Source of the DNA: Anabaenopsis elenkinii CCIBt3563
GTDB lineage: Bacteria; Cyanobacteriota; Cyanobacteriia; Cyanobacteriales; Nostocaceae
Assembly: GCF_015245355.1 (NCBI RefSeq)
Contig: NZ_CP063311.1
Coordinates: forward strand, 4,036,606-4,100,605
Length of the DNA stretch: 64,000 nucleotides
Reading direction: 5' to 3'
Position 1 is the first letter of the stretch, and each line of letters starts with the position of its first letter. Under the pieces are notes generated by a model. It was given only the letters and a program-made list of their open reading frames with translations. It had not been told where the DNA came from and ran no database searches. This document shows, in pieces, positions 45,930 through 55,343 of this stretch. The translations under genes and the position numbers were made by a program.

Positions 45930-47321
45930 ATGACAATCACACTTAACCCCTATCTCAATCATAACTTTGCCCCAGTTCAAACAGAAATCACCACCGACAC
46001 CCTAAAAGTCATTGGTGAATTACCCCCCAACCTATCAGGAATGTTTGTGCGCAATGGTCCGAACCCCCAGTGGTCTCCCATGGGTCAGTATCACTGGTTT
46101 GACGGTGATGGAATGTTACACGGTGTCACAATTAACAACGGACAAGCAACATATTGTAATCGCTATGTCCGCACCAAAGGATGGGAAATAGAACACAAAG
46201 CAGGGAAAGCCATCTGGTCTGGGTTCTTGTCACCGCCGCAGCTAGATAATCCCCATGGTGCGTACAAAAACACTGCCAACACAGCCCTAGTGTGGCACGC
46301 AGGGCAGATGTTAGCACTCAATGAAGGCGGCGCACCTCATGCTATTAAGTTACCAAATTTACAGACAATCGGTGAATACACGTATAATAGTAAGTTGGTT
46401 TCTGCCTTTACAGCTCATCCCAAGGTAGACCCAAAGACCGGTGAAATGATGTTTTTTGGCTACTCATTCACCCCACCATACTTGCAATATAGCATAGTTG
46501 ACCCCACAGGTGAAATAGTGCGGACAGTACCCATAGACCTACCCATGGCGGTAATGATGCACGATTTCGCTATCACCCAGAACTATACCATCTTTATGGA
46601 CTTACCCTTGACCTTCAGCATGGCAAGAATGCAAAGGGGAGAACCGGGTTTGATGTTTGAGAGTCATAGACCCAGTCGCTTTGGTATTCTCCCCCGTCAT
46701 GGCGATAACAGTAATATCCGCTGGTTTGAGAGTTCTCCCTGTTACATTTTCCATACCCTTAACGCCTACGAAAATCAAGAGGAAATAGTGCTCATAGCCT
46801 GTCGCATGAACTCCACCACAGTCTTAAAGGCTAATGATTCCCCAACCCAACCAGAAGCAGATATCCCCCGTTTATATCGCTGGCGATTTAACCTCAGCAC
46901 TGGGAAAGCGCAAGAAGAAATGCTAGATAATATCCCAGTGGAATTTCCCCGCATTAACGAAAACTTTTTAGGGCAAACCACCCAATACGGTTATGCTGGG
47001 AGGATGGCTGCAAGTCCCCTGCCCTTATTTGATGGTATAATTAAGTACGACTTAAAGAATCATACCTCTGAAACCCATGAATTTGGTTCAGGACGTTATG
47101 GCGGCGAACCTGTGTTTGCCCCGAGTCTGGATGCTACAAATGAAGATGATGGCTGGTTAATGACTTTTGTTTACGATGAACCTTCAGCAACTTCCGAACT
47201 AGTGATAGTCAACGCCCAAGATGTTAGCGCCCCACCGATAGCGCGGGTACTAATTCCCCAAAGGGTACCCTATGGTTTCCATGGTACTTGGGTTGCTCAC
47301 AGAACACAAGGATGGGGATAA
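45930..47321 (+). CDS. Carotenoid oxygenase family protein
   Basis: The 463-residue protein begins with the family pattern MFVRNGPNPQWSPMGQYHWF and DGDGMLHGV, and ends IPQRVPYGFHGTWV. Four conserved histidines that should hold the non-haem iron can be placed (in FTAHPKVD, MMHDFAIT, IFHTLNAY and GFHGTW). These enzymes cleave carotenoids or apocarotenoids, some making retinal; which substrate applies cannot be decided. No signal peptide, so cytoplasmic or membrane-surface. Confidence 0.9.
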   Translation: MTITLNPYLNHNFAPVQTEITTDTLKVIGELPPNLSGMFVRNGPNPQWSPMGQYHWFDGDGMLHGVTINNGQATYCNRYVRTKGWEIEHKAGKAIWSGFLSPPQLDNPHGAYKNTANTALVWHAGQMLALNEGGAPHAIKLPNLQTIGEYTYNSKLVSAFTAHPKVDPKTGEMMFFGYSFTPPYLQYSIVDPTGEIVRTVPIDLPMAVMMHDFAITQNYTIFMDLPLTFSMARMQRGEPGLMFESHRPSRFGILPRHGDNSNIRWFESSPCYIFHTLNAYENQEEIVLIACRMNSTTVLKANDSPTQPEADIPRLYRWRFNLSTGKAQEEMLDNIPVEFPRINENFLGQTTQYGYAGRMAASPLPLFDGIIKYDLKNHTSETHEFGSGRYGGEPVFAPSLDATNEDDGWLMTFVYDEPSATSELVIVNAQDVSAPPIARVLIPQRVPYGFHGTWVAHRTQGWG

Positions 47322-47426
47322 TTTAATTTTTCACTGAATTTTTTGTGTGTACATGGTAGGTTATCAAGGGGAGGAGACTAGATTTGCGGTTTTCCCCCAG
47401 TCCATCGGGGGGAAGTTGTCAACTTC

Positions 47427-48602
47427 TTAACGTTCAGCTATCCGCATCAATAAAAATAAACCTATTCCTAAAAACAGAAAATTAGGTAGCCAAGCTCCTA
47501 TGAAAGGGGAAAAAACCTCAGCTTGGGCCATAGCGCCACTAATAAAGAAAATTAAATAATAAGTAAAAATTACTATCACACTCACACCAAAACTTGTACC
47601 TTTTCCACTGCGCTGGGGTCTGCTTCCCATAGCAGCACCCACTAAGCCAAAAACTACACATACAAATGGTAGAGACATTTTTTGTTGAATACGTACTTCA
47701 AGTTTGCGAATTTTTTGCCTATCCCCAGCGATACGTTCTACTTCTAACTGTTCTAAAGACTCAGCAATATTCATTTCACCATAATCTCGGCTTCTTTCGA
47801 CTATATTTAATGGTGCGCGTGGTAGTTGCAGTTGTTGCTGTTCAAACCGTAAAATATTGCGATAGGAACGGTCAGGAGCTACTAAATAAATGGTACCATT
47901 ATAAAAATCCCAAACATTTTCAGCAGGATTCCACTGAGCAGATTCTGAGACAATAATTTTATTTAAACCTTCTGCAGTCCGGTCTATAATTGTTAAGCCT
48001 TTCATCTTTTGACCATCAAATTGGTCAGCATAAAATAAACGCGCCAGTACCCTGTATCTCCCCCCTCCAGGTTGTTCTACTTCTTGGTATTCGGGATAAA
48101 ATATATTTGACTGCTGTACAATCGGTCTATCTGACTTGAGGGCTTTTTCCAGGGTCATAGTTGCTTGGTAATTAGCTGCGGGTGCTATTTGCTCATTAAA
48201 GATAAATGTCAAACCTGTGACTACCATACTTAACATGACAGCCGTGTAGACCATGCGATAGACACTGACCCCACACCCACGCAGAGCAATTAGTTCGCTC
48301 TCGCTGGAAAGACGACTATAAGTCATCAAAGTAGCCAGCAGTGTAGACATAGGGAAGGCTAAAACGATAAAATTAGGAAACTTTAACAAAAACACCTGAA
48401 TTGCAATATTTATTGGTAATCCAGACTCGACAATGCGCCGCACCAACTCAAAGACAGCATCGATAGTTACACCCAATGATGAAAATGCACCTACACCAAA
48501 TAAAAAAGGTGGTATCAATTCTTTGGTCAGGTAGCGGTCCATGAGCGTCAATGGTAACAGGGAATTCAGCCTGTATAATAAATTGAGCTTCTTGAATCTC
48601 AT
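47427..48602 (-). CDS. LptF/LptG-family permease
   Basis: The 391-residue protein has the family plan: three helices at the N-terminus (MDRYLTKELIPPFLFGVG ... FIVLAFPMSTLLATLMTYSRLSSESELIALRGCG) and a soluble beta-jellyroll domain (about 150-290). Three helices follow at the C-terminus (FVCVVFGLVGAAMGSRPQRSGKG). With LptB it forms the inner-membrane complex that extracts lipopolysaccharide. lptB and an LptA-like gene lie just upstream on the same strand, gap 97 bases. One permease may act as a homodimer or with a partner elsewhere. Confidence 0.92.
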   Translation of the reverse strand: MRFKKLNLLYRLNSLLPLTLMDRYLTKELIPPFLFGVGAFSSLGVTIDAVFELVRRIVESGLPINIAIQVFLLKFPNFIVLAFPMSTLLATLMTYSRLSSESELIALRGCGVSVYRMVYTAVMLSMVVTGLTFIFNEQIAPAANYQATMTLEKALKSDRPIVQQSNIFYPEYQEVEQPGGGRYRVLARLFYADQFDGQKMKGLTIIDRTAEGLNKIIVSESAQWNPAENVWDFYNGTIYLVAPDRSYRNILRFEQQQLQLPRAPLNIVERSRDYGEMNIAESLEQLEVERIAGDRQKIRKLEVRIQQKMSLPFVCVVFGLVGAAMGSRPQRSGKGTSFGVSVIVIFTYYLIFFISGAMAQAEVFSPFIGAWLPNFLFLGIGLFLLMRIAER

Positions 48603-48699
48603 AAAATAACTATAGGACTACCATTTGATTTTTCTACCAGACTTCTGCAAGAAAATTAACTAGCTACACCCCAGGAGAAAAATTGATGAATATAAACAT

Positions 48700-49434
48700 T
48701 TAAATAAAGTTATCCCCTAGGTAGTATTGTCGCACCAGGGGATTATGATAAAGTTCTTCAGGATGACCAAAGGCGAGAATTGTTCCCTCTCGCATAATAT
48801 AGGCGCGGTCTGTAATGGCTAAGGTCTCCCGGACATTGTGATCTGTAATTAAGATACCCATGCCGCGATCGCTCAATTGTGCGACAATATGCTGAATTTC
48901 CGAAACTGCAATCGGGTCAACACCAGCAAATGGTTCATCCAACAGTAAGAATTTTGGACCTTCTCTCCCCGCTGCTAAAGCTCTAGCTAATTCTGTTCGT
49001 CGTCGCTCCCCACCAGACAGTTGAATTCCCTTGCTCTTAGCTACTTTTTCCAAGCGAAACTCCCGGAGTAAAGCCTGTATTCGGGTTGACCATTCCCATG
49101 GGGGGACATTAGTTTGCTCTAGCACCAAAAGAAGATTATCCCTTACTGATAGCTGACGAAAAACACTTGGTTCTTGAGCTAAATAGCCTATGCCTAATTG
49201 TGCTCTTTTATGCATAGGCATTGCGGTTATTTCCGTATTATCCAGCCAGACCTTTCCCCGATTAGGTTTTTCTAACCCTGTAGCAATATAAAAAGTCGTG
49301 GTTTTACCCGCACCATTGGGACCTAGTAACCCCACCACCTCACCTTGAGAAATGGAGACGTTAACGTTATTGACAACACTCCTTTTCCCATAGGACTTGT
49401 AAATATTCTCTAAAACAATTTTCACTATTCGCAC
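48700..49434 (-). CDS. lptB: LPS export ABC transporter ATP-binding protein
   Basis: The 244-residue ATPase has Walker A GPNGAGKTT, signature LSGGERRRTELARALA, Walker B FLLLDEPFAGVDP and switch His in ITDHNVRETL, which is the LptB pattern. It powers removal of LPS from the inner membrane with the LptF/G-type permease downstream. The start is GTG at 49434; its stop-to-start spacing from the LptA-like gene (27 bases) suggests one operon. Confidence 0.95.
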   Translation of the reverse strand: MRIVKIVLENIYKSYGKRSVVNNVNVSISQGEVVGLLGPNGAGKTTTFYIATGLEKPNRGKVWLDNTEITAMPMHKRAQLGIGYLAQEPSVFRQLSVRDNLLLVLEQTNVPPWEWSTRIQALLREFRLEKVAKSKGIQLSGGERRRTELARALAAGREGPKFLLLDEPFAGVDPIAVSEIQHIVAQLSDRGMGILITDHNVRETLAITDRAYIMREGTILAFGHPEELYHNPLVRQYYLGDNFI

Positions 49435-49461
49435 CCGTATTGGTAGTTGATCCTCATCCGA

Positions 49462-49887
49462 TTAATTAGATACTCCGCCCAGTTCGGAATCATTTACCAT
49501 ATAGATAGACTGTACCCGACCCTGGGACTGAGGTAAAGCCACAAAACGCCCCTCATCAATCAGATAAGTAACTTTTTCGGCCCGGATGCTATTCACTCCA
49601 TTTTGGACAATATAAACGTTACCGCTCAAATCAATGCGGCGTTCCCTGCTGAAAAATTGTGCTTGAGCAGCTGTAGCTTTAATCTGGCGAGCAGGATAGA
49701 ACATCTCCACATTACCGCGAGCCGTAGCTACTTGAGTATTGGCGTTATATTCTTGCATATCAGCACTGATAGTCAGGCGACCATTTTGCTTAGATGTTTG
49801 TGCTGTCACAGTTTGCACATGGTTAGGAAATGTCACCACCCCTAAAAGTGTAACTGGTAGGATCAAGGCTAACACCAGGCGACGCAT
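49462..49887 (-). CDS. lptA: LptA/OstA-like periplasmic protein
   Basis: About 141 residues: a signal peptide (MRRLVLALILPVTLLGVVTF) followed by an OstA/LptA-type beta-strand domain (NGRLTISADMQEYNANTQVA, GNVEMFYPARQIKATAAQAQ). It would form part of the periplasmic bridge carrying LPS to the outer membrane. It is one repeat unit long, as in other cyanobacteria. I use the ATG at 49887; ten codons upstream in frame are not convincing. It heads the lptA-lptB-lptF cluster. Confidence 0.88.
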   Translation of the reverse strand: MRRLVLALILPVTLLGVVTFPNHVQTVTAQTSKQNGRLTISADMQEYNANTQVATARGNVEMFYPARQIKATAAQAQFFSRERRIDLSGNVYIVQNGVNSIRAEKVTYLIDEGRFVALPQSQGRVQSIYMVNDSELGGVSN

Positions 49888-50152
49888 TTGTAATACTCGA
49901 AATTGATAGCAGGACATAATACTTGAGCCATAAATTTAGCATATCAGATTCTATAGCAGGGAATAGGGGTACAACTCCCTATCTGCAAGGGTTTCATTAT
50001 CTGTTTTTGTCCTCATACCCTGAGGAGCAAAGGACACTGCTCAAATATTGACGCTTTATCTAGCTTGTAGGTTTCACCCATGAGTCAAATTTGATGATCA
50101 GACCGCCGTTACAACCGCCATCTTAGCTTGGAAATACCATATTTTGAGAATA

Positions 50153-50186
50153 ATTGCCCCATAACTCTGATGCGCTATGGGGCAAT
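50153..50186. terminator. Strong hairpin after the DUF309 gene
   Basis: ATTGCCCCATA and TATGGGGCAAT are perfect 11-bp complements around a 12-base loop, four bases beyond the DUF309 stop. T-rich sequence follows on both strands, so it may end transcription in both directions. Confidence 0.65.
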
Positions 50187-50189
50187 ATT

Positions 50190-50576
50190 TTACTCGTGAA
50201 CTAGGACAATTCTGGGACTAGGTAAAGCCTCACGCGCGGCGGAGTCATGCAACTTTTCTGCTCCCATTTGTTGTAATAGTGACAACAATGTCGCAGCTTG
50301 ACTTAATAACTGGTCTACATCAATACTGATATAAACAGACGGAAAACGTCGCAACCGATTGCTGCCTTCCCCCAGTAGAATTACTGCCCCTTTCCAGTTG
50401 CAATTAGATAAATGATACTGCGCTACAGCGATTTGTAAAATACCTTGATAAAAGGTTTTTTCTGGTTCGCTGGCTTCTATCCACAAAGCCTCTAAGGTAT
50501 CATGGCAGGCGTAAAACTGTCCTGAATTAAACTGCTCTACACCTTGCCAAAACTCCGGGGGGATAATGTCACTCAT
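50190..50576 (-). CDS. DUF309 family protein
   Basis: The 128-residue, helix-rich protein has the DUF309 signature FNSGQFYACHDTLEALWIEA and KTFYQGILQIAVAQYHL, with the conserved His and Glu. Function is unknown. Its ATG overlaps the TGA of the upstream FTR catalytic-chain gene by four bases (ATGA), which suggests translational coupling; a common role is not proven. Confidence 0.88.
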   Translation of the reverse strand: MSDIIPPEFWQGVEQFNSGQFYACHDTLEALWIEASEPEKTFYQGILQIAVAQYHLSNCNWKGAVILLGEGSNRLRRFPSVYISIDVDQLLSQAATLLSLLQQMGAEKLHDSAAREALPSPRIVLVHE

Positions 50577-50938
50577 CCCATGCTTTCTCGCACTTGTTTG
50601 ATGGTTTCTAAACTAATTGTTTGTTGGTCGCCTGCAAACTCATTATCTGGGGTAAGAAACAGCATACAGTGACACTCTTTGCGTTCTCTCATGGGTACAC
50701 AGGGACAGTTCCAGTATGTAGCACTAACTTCGGCCTCTTTGTCTTCATAGTGGCGACAGGGACACAAAGGCGCTCCTAAGTCGTCTTTATGTTTTGCTAG
50801 TCCTTCAATCACTACTGCGGTCACAGAGGGTTCAGAACAGAAATATGTCCCAGTACGTTTAGCATACTGTTCGGAAAAGTGCCGCATGGCTTCTAGGCTT
50901 TTATCAGTGGATGTTGTGTTATTTTCTGATGAAATCAT
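50573..50938 (-). CDS. ftrC: Ferredoxin-thioredoxin reductase catalytic chain
   Basis: The 121-residue protein has the FTR catalytic cysteine pattern: Cys in YFCSEP, CPCRHYED, WNCPCVPMRE and CHCMLFLTP. These bind a [4Fe-4S] cluster and form the redox-active disulphide that passes electrons from ferredoxin to thioredoxin in the light. The variable (alpha) chain is not in the window. It is followed by the coupled DUF309 gene. Confidence 0.95.
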   Translation of the reverse strand: MISSENNTTSTDKSLEAMRHFSEQYAKRTGTYFCSEPSVTAVVIEGLAKHKDDLGAPLCPCRHYEDKEAEVSATYWNCPCVPMRERKECHCMLFLTPDNEFAGDQQTISLETIKQVRESMG

Positions 50939-51054
50939 ATGGATCGGTCACTCATAATTTAAATATTTGTTTGCATTGTACCTCACCCTCACTAGGCGAT
51001 TACTGGGCTGCTTTCCCCAACTTAGGTAAATGCAAGTCAACTAGATTCCTATGT

Positions 51055-53121
51055 CTAGGGTGAGCTGATGCTAGATACCAGAGCATCATGTATGACATTT
51101 AATAATTGCTCTGCAGTAAAGGGTTTTGCTAAAAATCCCCGAATCCCTGTGATATCAGTTCTTGTTAAGGCCTCAACAGTAGCCAATTGACTCATGGCAA
51201 TTATGTGTACCTCTGGGTTAATGATTTGCAAAGTGTGAATGGTATTTTCCCCTGTGATCAATGGTATCATCATATCTATTAATACTAGTTTAATGTCTTG
51301 GTGGTGCTGGGTGTAGAGGGCAAGGGCTTCAATTCCACTAGTCGCAATTAATACTCTGTAGTTATGAATTTCTAATGTAGTTTTGGTAATTTGGGTAATG
51401 GCCGTCTCTTGATCTACCACTAAAATCAATTCCTGGTTACCTATGGGAAGTTTCCCCTGTTTTCCTCTGGGTAAATTATAAATTTTAATACAGGGAATGT
51501 AGATTCTCAACTCGCTACCAACTCCCACTTGAGTTGATACTGTCACCAACCGCCCGATGGTACTATTTTTACCCCATGGCTGGCTAGTGAATGGTGTGAA
51601 AATCTCATCGATGATTTGGGGATGAATAGTAGCTCCGGTATGAGTAACTGTAATTACTATGTAGAAACCAACTTTGTCCCCCCTATGGGTTTTCACATGG
51701 CTGTCGTCCATCAAGGCTGTTTGTGCAGAAATTCGCACTTGGCTACCTTCAGGTATAGCATCACAGACATTGACTAATAATTTAACTAAGAGTTCATGTA
51801 GTTCGGTTTGGTCTCCTAAAACCGTGAGATCAATAGGTATATCTATATGAATATCTATGGGTTTTGGGGATATGGATTTGATTGTCTGCTCTACTTCTTG
51901 GATGAGATGTGATACTGAGGCTATTGAGCCTTGGGGTTGAATGTGACTGGTAAATGACTGAATTTGCTGGACTAAGTTCATCCCCAGTTTGCTATTGCTG
52001 GCCAATAATTTCAGCATTTCTAAGGAACTTTGATTTAATTCTGGATGTTGGAGGGGCAAAAGTTCAGCTACTATGATCATGGGAGCAAAAATATTGTGCA
52101 GGTCATCGGCGATCGCATGAGTCAAAGTACCTAGGGTTGACAATCTCTGAGTACGTAAAAGTTCTATTTCTAGTTGTTTTTTATCCGTGATGTCAGTATC
52201 CACACTCATAATAGATTGGGGTAAACCGGTAGGACTATACATGAGTGTCCAACGGCTATTAACGATGATTTTTTTACCCTTTCTAGTGAGTGTCCGTAAT
52301 TCCCCGCACCATGAACCATCCTTGAGAACAGTTTCCAAGGCCTCTAAAAGTTGGGGGGAAGCCTCTGCTGATAAAATTTCCCAGGTATTCTTTCCTATGA
52401 CTTCCTCCGCCCGCCAACCATAAATATTTGCGGCGCCTTGATTCCAATATAAAATTTCGTTGTGCAAATCTCTGATGAGAATGGCATCTGTGGTCATATC
52501 CAAGAGTGCCACTTGTTGGCGAATTTTTTCCTCTGCTTGCAGGCGATCGCTAATGTCCCGAAATAGCCATCTCAAGCCTTTGATTTTGGCCTGAGAATAA
52601 TCTTGAGCTACCCCCAGGGTAAATTCAGCCACGAAGTCTATTTTACCTTCCTGATGAAATATCCGTAACTGTTGTGTGTGTTTCTCTGTTTGCTGGCGCA
52701 ATTGCCCAATGATTTGGTAAAATTTAGGTAGTTCTGTCTGATGTAGAAACACAGCCAAGGGTTTCCCTATGAGGTAAGACTGGCGGACATGGAGTAACTG
52801 GGCTGCAGCATAGTTGGCTTCTTGAATTACACCATTAACATCGGTGAGTAAATATCCATCCGGGGCAAAATTGAATAAATCCTGGTAACACTGGCGCTTG
52901 ACTTCTAAAAGGTGGCGAGTTGCAACTAATTCCTGGTTTTGCTGTGTGAGTTCTTCGGCTAATACTTCCAGTTCTTCTAAAGAAATTGCAGTTTCGCCTA
53001 TGGCTTCTTCCAATACTGCTGTTGTAGAATTATCTTCGGGTCTTATTTCACCAGCACGCAGGGATAAATTTTCTAGTCGCTGATACGCCCCGGCGATCGC
53101 TTGCTCTAAGTTTTTGATCAT
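51055..53121 (-). CDS. Hybrid PAS sensor protein with a degenerate histidine-kinase core and a C-terminal receiver
   Basis: The 688-residue protein has an N-terminal coiled coil (LEELEVLAEELTQQNQEL), two PAS domains (about 70-190 and 205-325), a histidine-kinase region (about 330-535) and a receiver domain (about 555-680, phospho-acceptor in VLIDMMIP, Lys in LAKPF). The kinase core is altered: the phosphotransfer motif reads TLTHAIADDLHNIF, with Asp where IAHD-type kinases have the acceptor His. The G1 box is VTHTGATI (Asp to His) and the G2 box is STIGRLVT. The N-box Asn is kept (VNVCDAIP). The protein has probably lost kinase activity while keeping PAS and receiver functions. No membrane segments. 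Confidence 0.88.
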   Translation of the reverse strand: MIKNLEQAIAGAYQRLENLSLRAGEIRPEDNSTTAVLEEAIGETAISLEELEVLAEELTQQNQELVATRHLLEVKRQCYQDLFNFAPDGYLLTDVNGVIQEANYAAAQLLHVRQSYLIGKPLAVFLHQTELPKFYQIIGQLRQQTEKHTQQLRIFHQEGKIDFVAEFTLGVAQDYSQAKIKGLRWLFRDISDRLQAEEKIRQQVALLDMTTDAILIRDLHNEILYWNQGAANIYGWRAEEVIGKNTWEILSAEASPQLLEALETVLKDGSWCGELRTLTRKGKKIIVNSRWTLMYSPTGLPQSIMSVDTDITDKKQLEIELLRTQRLSTLGTLTHAIADDLHNIFAPMIIVAELLPLQHPELNQSSLEMLKLLASNSKLGMNLVQQIQSFTSHIQPQGSIASVSHLIQEVEQTIKSISPKPIDIHIDIPIDLTVLGDQTELHELLVKLLVNVCDAIPEGSQVRISAQTALMDDSHVKTHRGDKVGFYIVITVTHTGATIHPQIIDEIFTPFTSQPWGKNSTIGRLVTVSTQVGVGSELRIYIPCIKIYNLPRGKQGKLPIGNQELILVVDQETAITQITKTTLEIHNYRVLIATSGIEALALYTQHHQDIKLVLIDMMIPLITGENTIHTLQIINPEVHIIAMSQLATVEALTRTDITGIRGFLAKPFTAEQLLNVIHDALVSSISSP

Positions 53122-53276
53122 TATGTTTGTGATGCAAAGGTAGGATTCAACGTTAAAAAGTCTTTGTCCCGCTTGTTTTTGATGCTTTCAATCTTGCCAT
53201 TGTCTGCGTACTTCCTTAAAGTGTTTGGGTGCAGTACCAGTTTTTTGACTGCTTCTCGTAGTGGGACATAAGTCAT
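53121..53276 (-). pseudogene. MerR-type helix-turn-helix remnant of an IS607-family TnpA
   Basis: From ATG 53276 the frame gives MTYVPLREAVKKLVLHPN then TLRKYADNGKIESIK and then diverges, stopping after 51 residues. PLREAVKKLGLHPNTLRKYAD is the start of IS607-type serine recombinases. A frameshift explains the divergence after residue 33: the other frame recovers FNVESYL-like sequence. The catalytic domain is missing. Its stop overlaps the sensor-protein ATG (TAATG), so if transcribed it could couple to that gene; chance is equally possible. Confidence 0.75.
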
Positions 53277-53330
53277 ACTGCTATCTGAGCATTTATGAGC
53301 ATATATAATCTATTGTTAGCAAATAATTAG

Positions 53331-55115
53331 CTATTGATTAACCTCCTGTTGCTGTTGTCGTCTTTGAGCAATTGCTTCCTGAGAAATCATACTTTTAACT
53401 TGTTCTACATCCGTCATCATCAATACTATGCCTTCAATTTCGTTACTAGATAGGGGGGTAATAGCCAGATAACATTCTATTGTTCTTCCCCGGCGATTGG
53501 TAGCATCTAAAATCATTTCCTGAAACCCCTTGTTTCCAGATAGGGAATCGCGGATAGGCGATCGCAGTTGCTCCAGAGGTAAACCAATGTCCAGATTAAA
53601 TAAAGATTTTCCTAATACTTCTTCTGTTCTTAACCCCCATAAATGCTCTGCTACATAATTCCAAACTAGAATATTCAAGTTGTGATCAATGACGATGATT
53701 CCTGTTTGTAGACTTTTGAGAATCCCAGTTAAGAAAAGATTAGTACGGTTAAGTGTTGTGGTGCGATCGGCCAGTTCATGATTGATTGTTTGTAATTCTT
53801 CATTGGTAGATTGGAGTTCTTCGTTAGCAGTCTCTAATTCTTGTCCAGAACGTTGCAGGGCGTCTTGAAGTTGAATAAAACGAGTCACATCAATAAAAGT
53901 GATACTCACACCTAGCAGGGAATTATCAACATCTTCTAAAGGTATAATTGCTACATCTAAATATTGCCGTTCTCCATTGGGTAAATAGCGAGGAACGTTT
54001 GTTAAAGTAATACTACAGCCTTCAGTATAAACCCGTTCAATGGGTGAACGTAATTCTACAGGTCGGTAGGAAAGTTCTAAATCCTGAAAAGGACGAGCTA
54101 AATCCTGGGGTGAAAGACCAAACACACTGCGAGCTTTGTGGTTGGTCAGCACCAGTATACCATTGATATCTATAACTATTTGGGCTACAGATCCTGAATC
54201 AAAAGCTATCTCTCGCAGCCGAGTATATCTAGATCCTCGGTAGCTAGATTCAGGCTCTAATGTATTTACCATCCCCAACAAGCGATCGCGTATATTTGCT
54301 ACTAATACTTTACTAAATATGCGATCTTTTAACTCTAGGGGGGTGAATAAATTGGAATGCACTAATAGCATCTCTGCCTTACCCAAAAACAGAAAGGCTG
54401 CATCATTGAGAGCAAAATGAAACCGAGCCATAATGCGCGACTGAGTCTCAGAATTAAAATACATCAGCGTGTTACGACATACCAACAGGTCTAAGCGAGA
54501 AATGGGAGCATCTTGCAGCAAGTCGTGACGACCAAAAATTACTGAACGTCGCAAGTCTTGACGGAAAACATAGTTATTTCCCGTACTCTCAAAATATTTC
54601 TTTTCCAGTCCCCATGGTATCAACTGGATATCCTTAGGTGAATACACAGCTTGACGAGCTTGATTCAAAGCTTCTTCATCTATATCTGTAGCATAAATTT
54701 TTACCCTTTGCCGACATTCCTCTACTCCCAAAAGTTCAGCCATGAGTATAGCCACACTGTAAGCCTCCTCACCAGAAGCACAACCAGCACTCCAAACCCG
54801 GATGGGATCAGAGTTATTTTTTCGAGCTAAAATCTTCGGTAACACCTCCTTAGCCAAGTATTCCCAGGCAGAGATATCTCGAAAAAATGCCGTGACGTTA
54901 ATCAGGATTGTGTTAAACAGGTGATGAAATTCCTCTGGATCAACTTCTAAATAATCTAAGTAATCTCCAAAAGTTTCTATACCCAAAGATTGCATCCGCT
55001 TATGTACCCGACGCATCAAAGTTGAACGCTTATAACCTGTAAAATCAAATCCCCGGCTTTGTCTGAGATAGGTCAGTAGATTTTCAAACTCAGGGTTTTT
55101 TTCTGGAGCAGTCAT
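53331..55115 (-). CDS. CheR-type methyltransferase with PAS domains
   Basis: Residues 1-275 are a CheR methyltransferase (SRGFDFTGYKRSTLMRRVHKRM at the N-terminal helical part; SAM-binding VWSAGCASGEEAYSVA; ATDIDEEAL; CRNTLMYF). Two PAS-like domains follow (about 300-420 and 465-580), joined by a coiled coil (QELETANEELQSTNEELQTI). CheB is not fused and none is encoded nearby. These CheR-PAS proteins methylate glutamates of unknown sensory targets. It lies upstream of the degenerate sensor protein on the same strand, with the IS607 remnant between, so the two may once have been one signalling unit. Confidence 0.9.
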   Translation of the reverse strand: MTAPEKNPEFENLLTYLRQSRGFDFTGYKRSTLMRRVHKRMQSLGIETFGDYLDYLEVDPEEFHHLFNTILINVTAFFRDISAWEYLAKEVLPKILARKNNSDPIRVWSAGCASGEEAYSVAILMAELLGVEECRQRVKIYATDIDEEALNQARQAVYSPKDIQLIPWGLEKKYFESTGNNYVFRQDLRRSVIFGRHDLLQDAPISRLDLLVCRNTLMYFNSETQSRIMARFHFALNDAAFLFLGKAEMLLVHSNLFTPLELKDRIFSKVLVANIRDRLLGMVNTLEPESSYRGSRYTRLREIAFDSGSVAQIVIDINGILVLTNHKARSVFGLSPQDLARPFQDLELSYRPVELRSPIERVYTEGCSITLTNVPRYLPNGERQYLDVAIIPLEDVDNSLLGVSITFIDVTRFIQLQDALQRSGQELETANEELQSTNEELQTINHELADRTTTLNRTNLFLTGILKSLQTGIIVIDHNLNILVWNYVAEHLWGLRTEEVLGKSLFNLDIGLPLEQLRSPIRDSLSGNKGFQEMILDATNRRGRTIECYLAITPLSSNEIEGIVLMMTDVEQVKSMISQEAIAQRRQQQQEVNQ

Positions 55116-55343
55116 AAATAAATAGGGAATGAGGAATGAAGGATAAGGTGATCAGGGGAAAGTTATTCTTACCCCATCTGTAATATTTATTTCGCTACCT
55201 AATACCCAAAGCCTAATAACTTATGTATTGACACTCCCCTGCCATATTTTTCTATGGTCAGGATGCAATGGATCAAAAAGCAATAGCAGGGGTAGACCGT
55301 CTAACCTCACTTAACCCAATAGATGATTTTCCACCCACATAAC

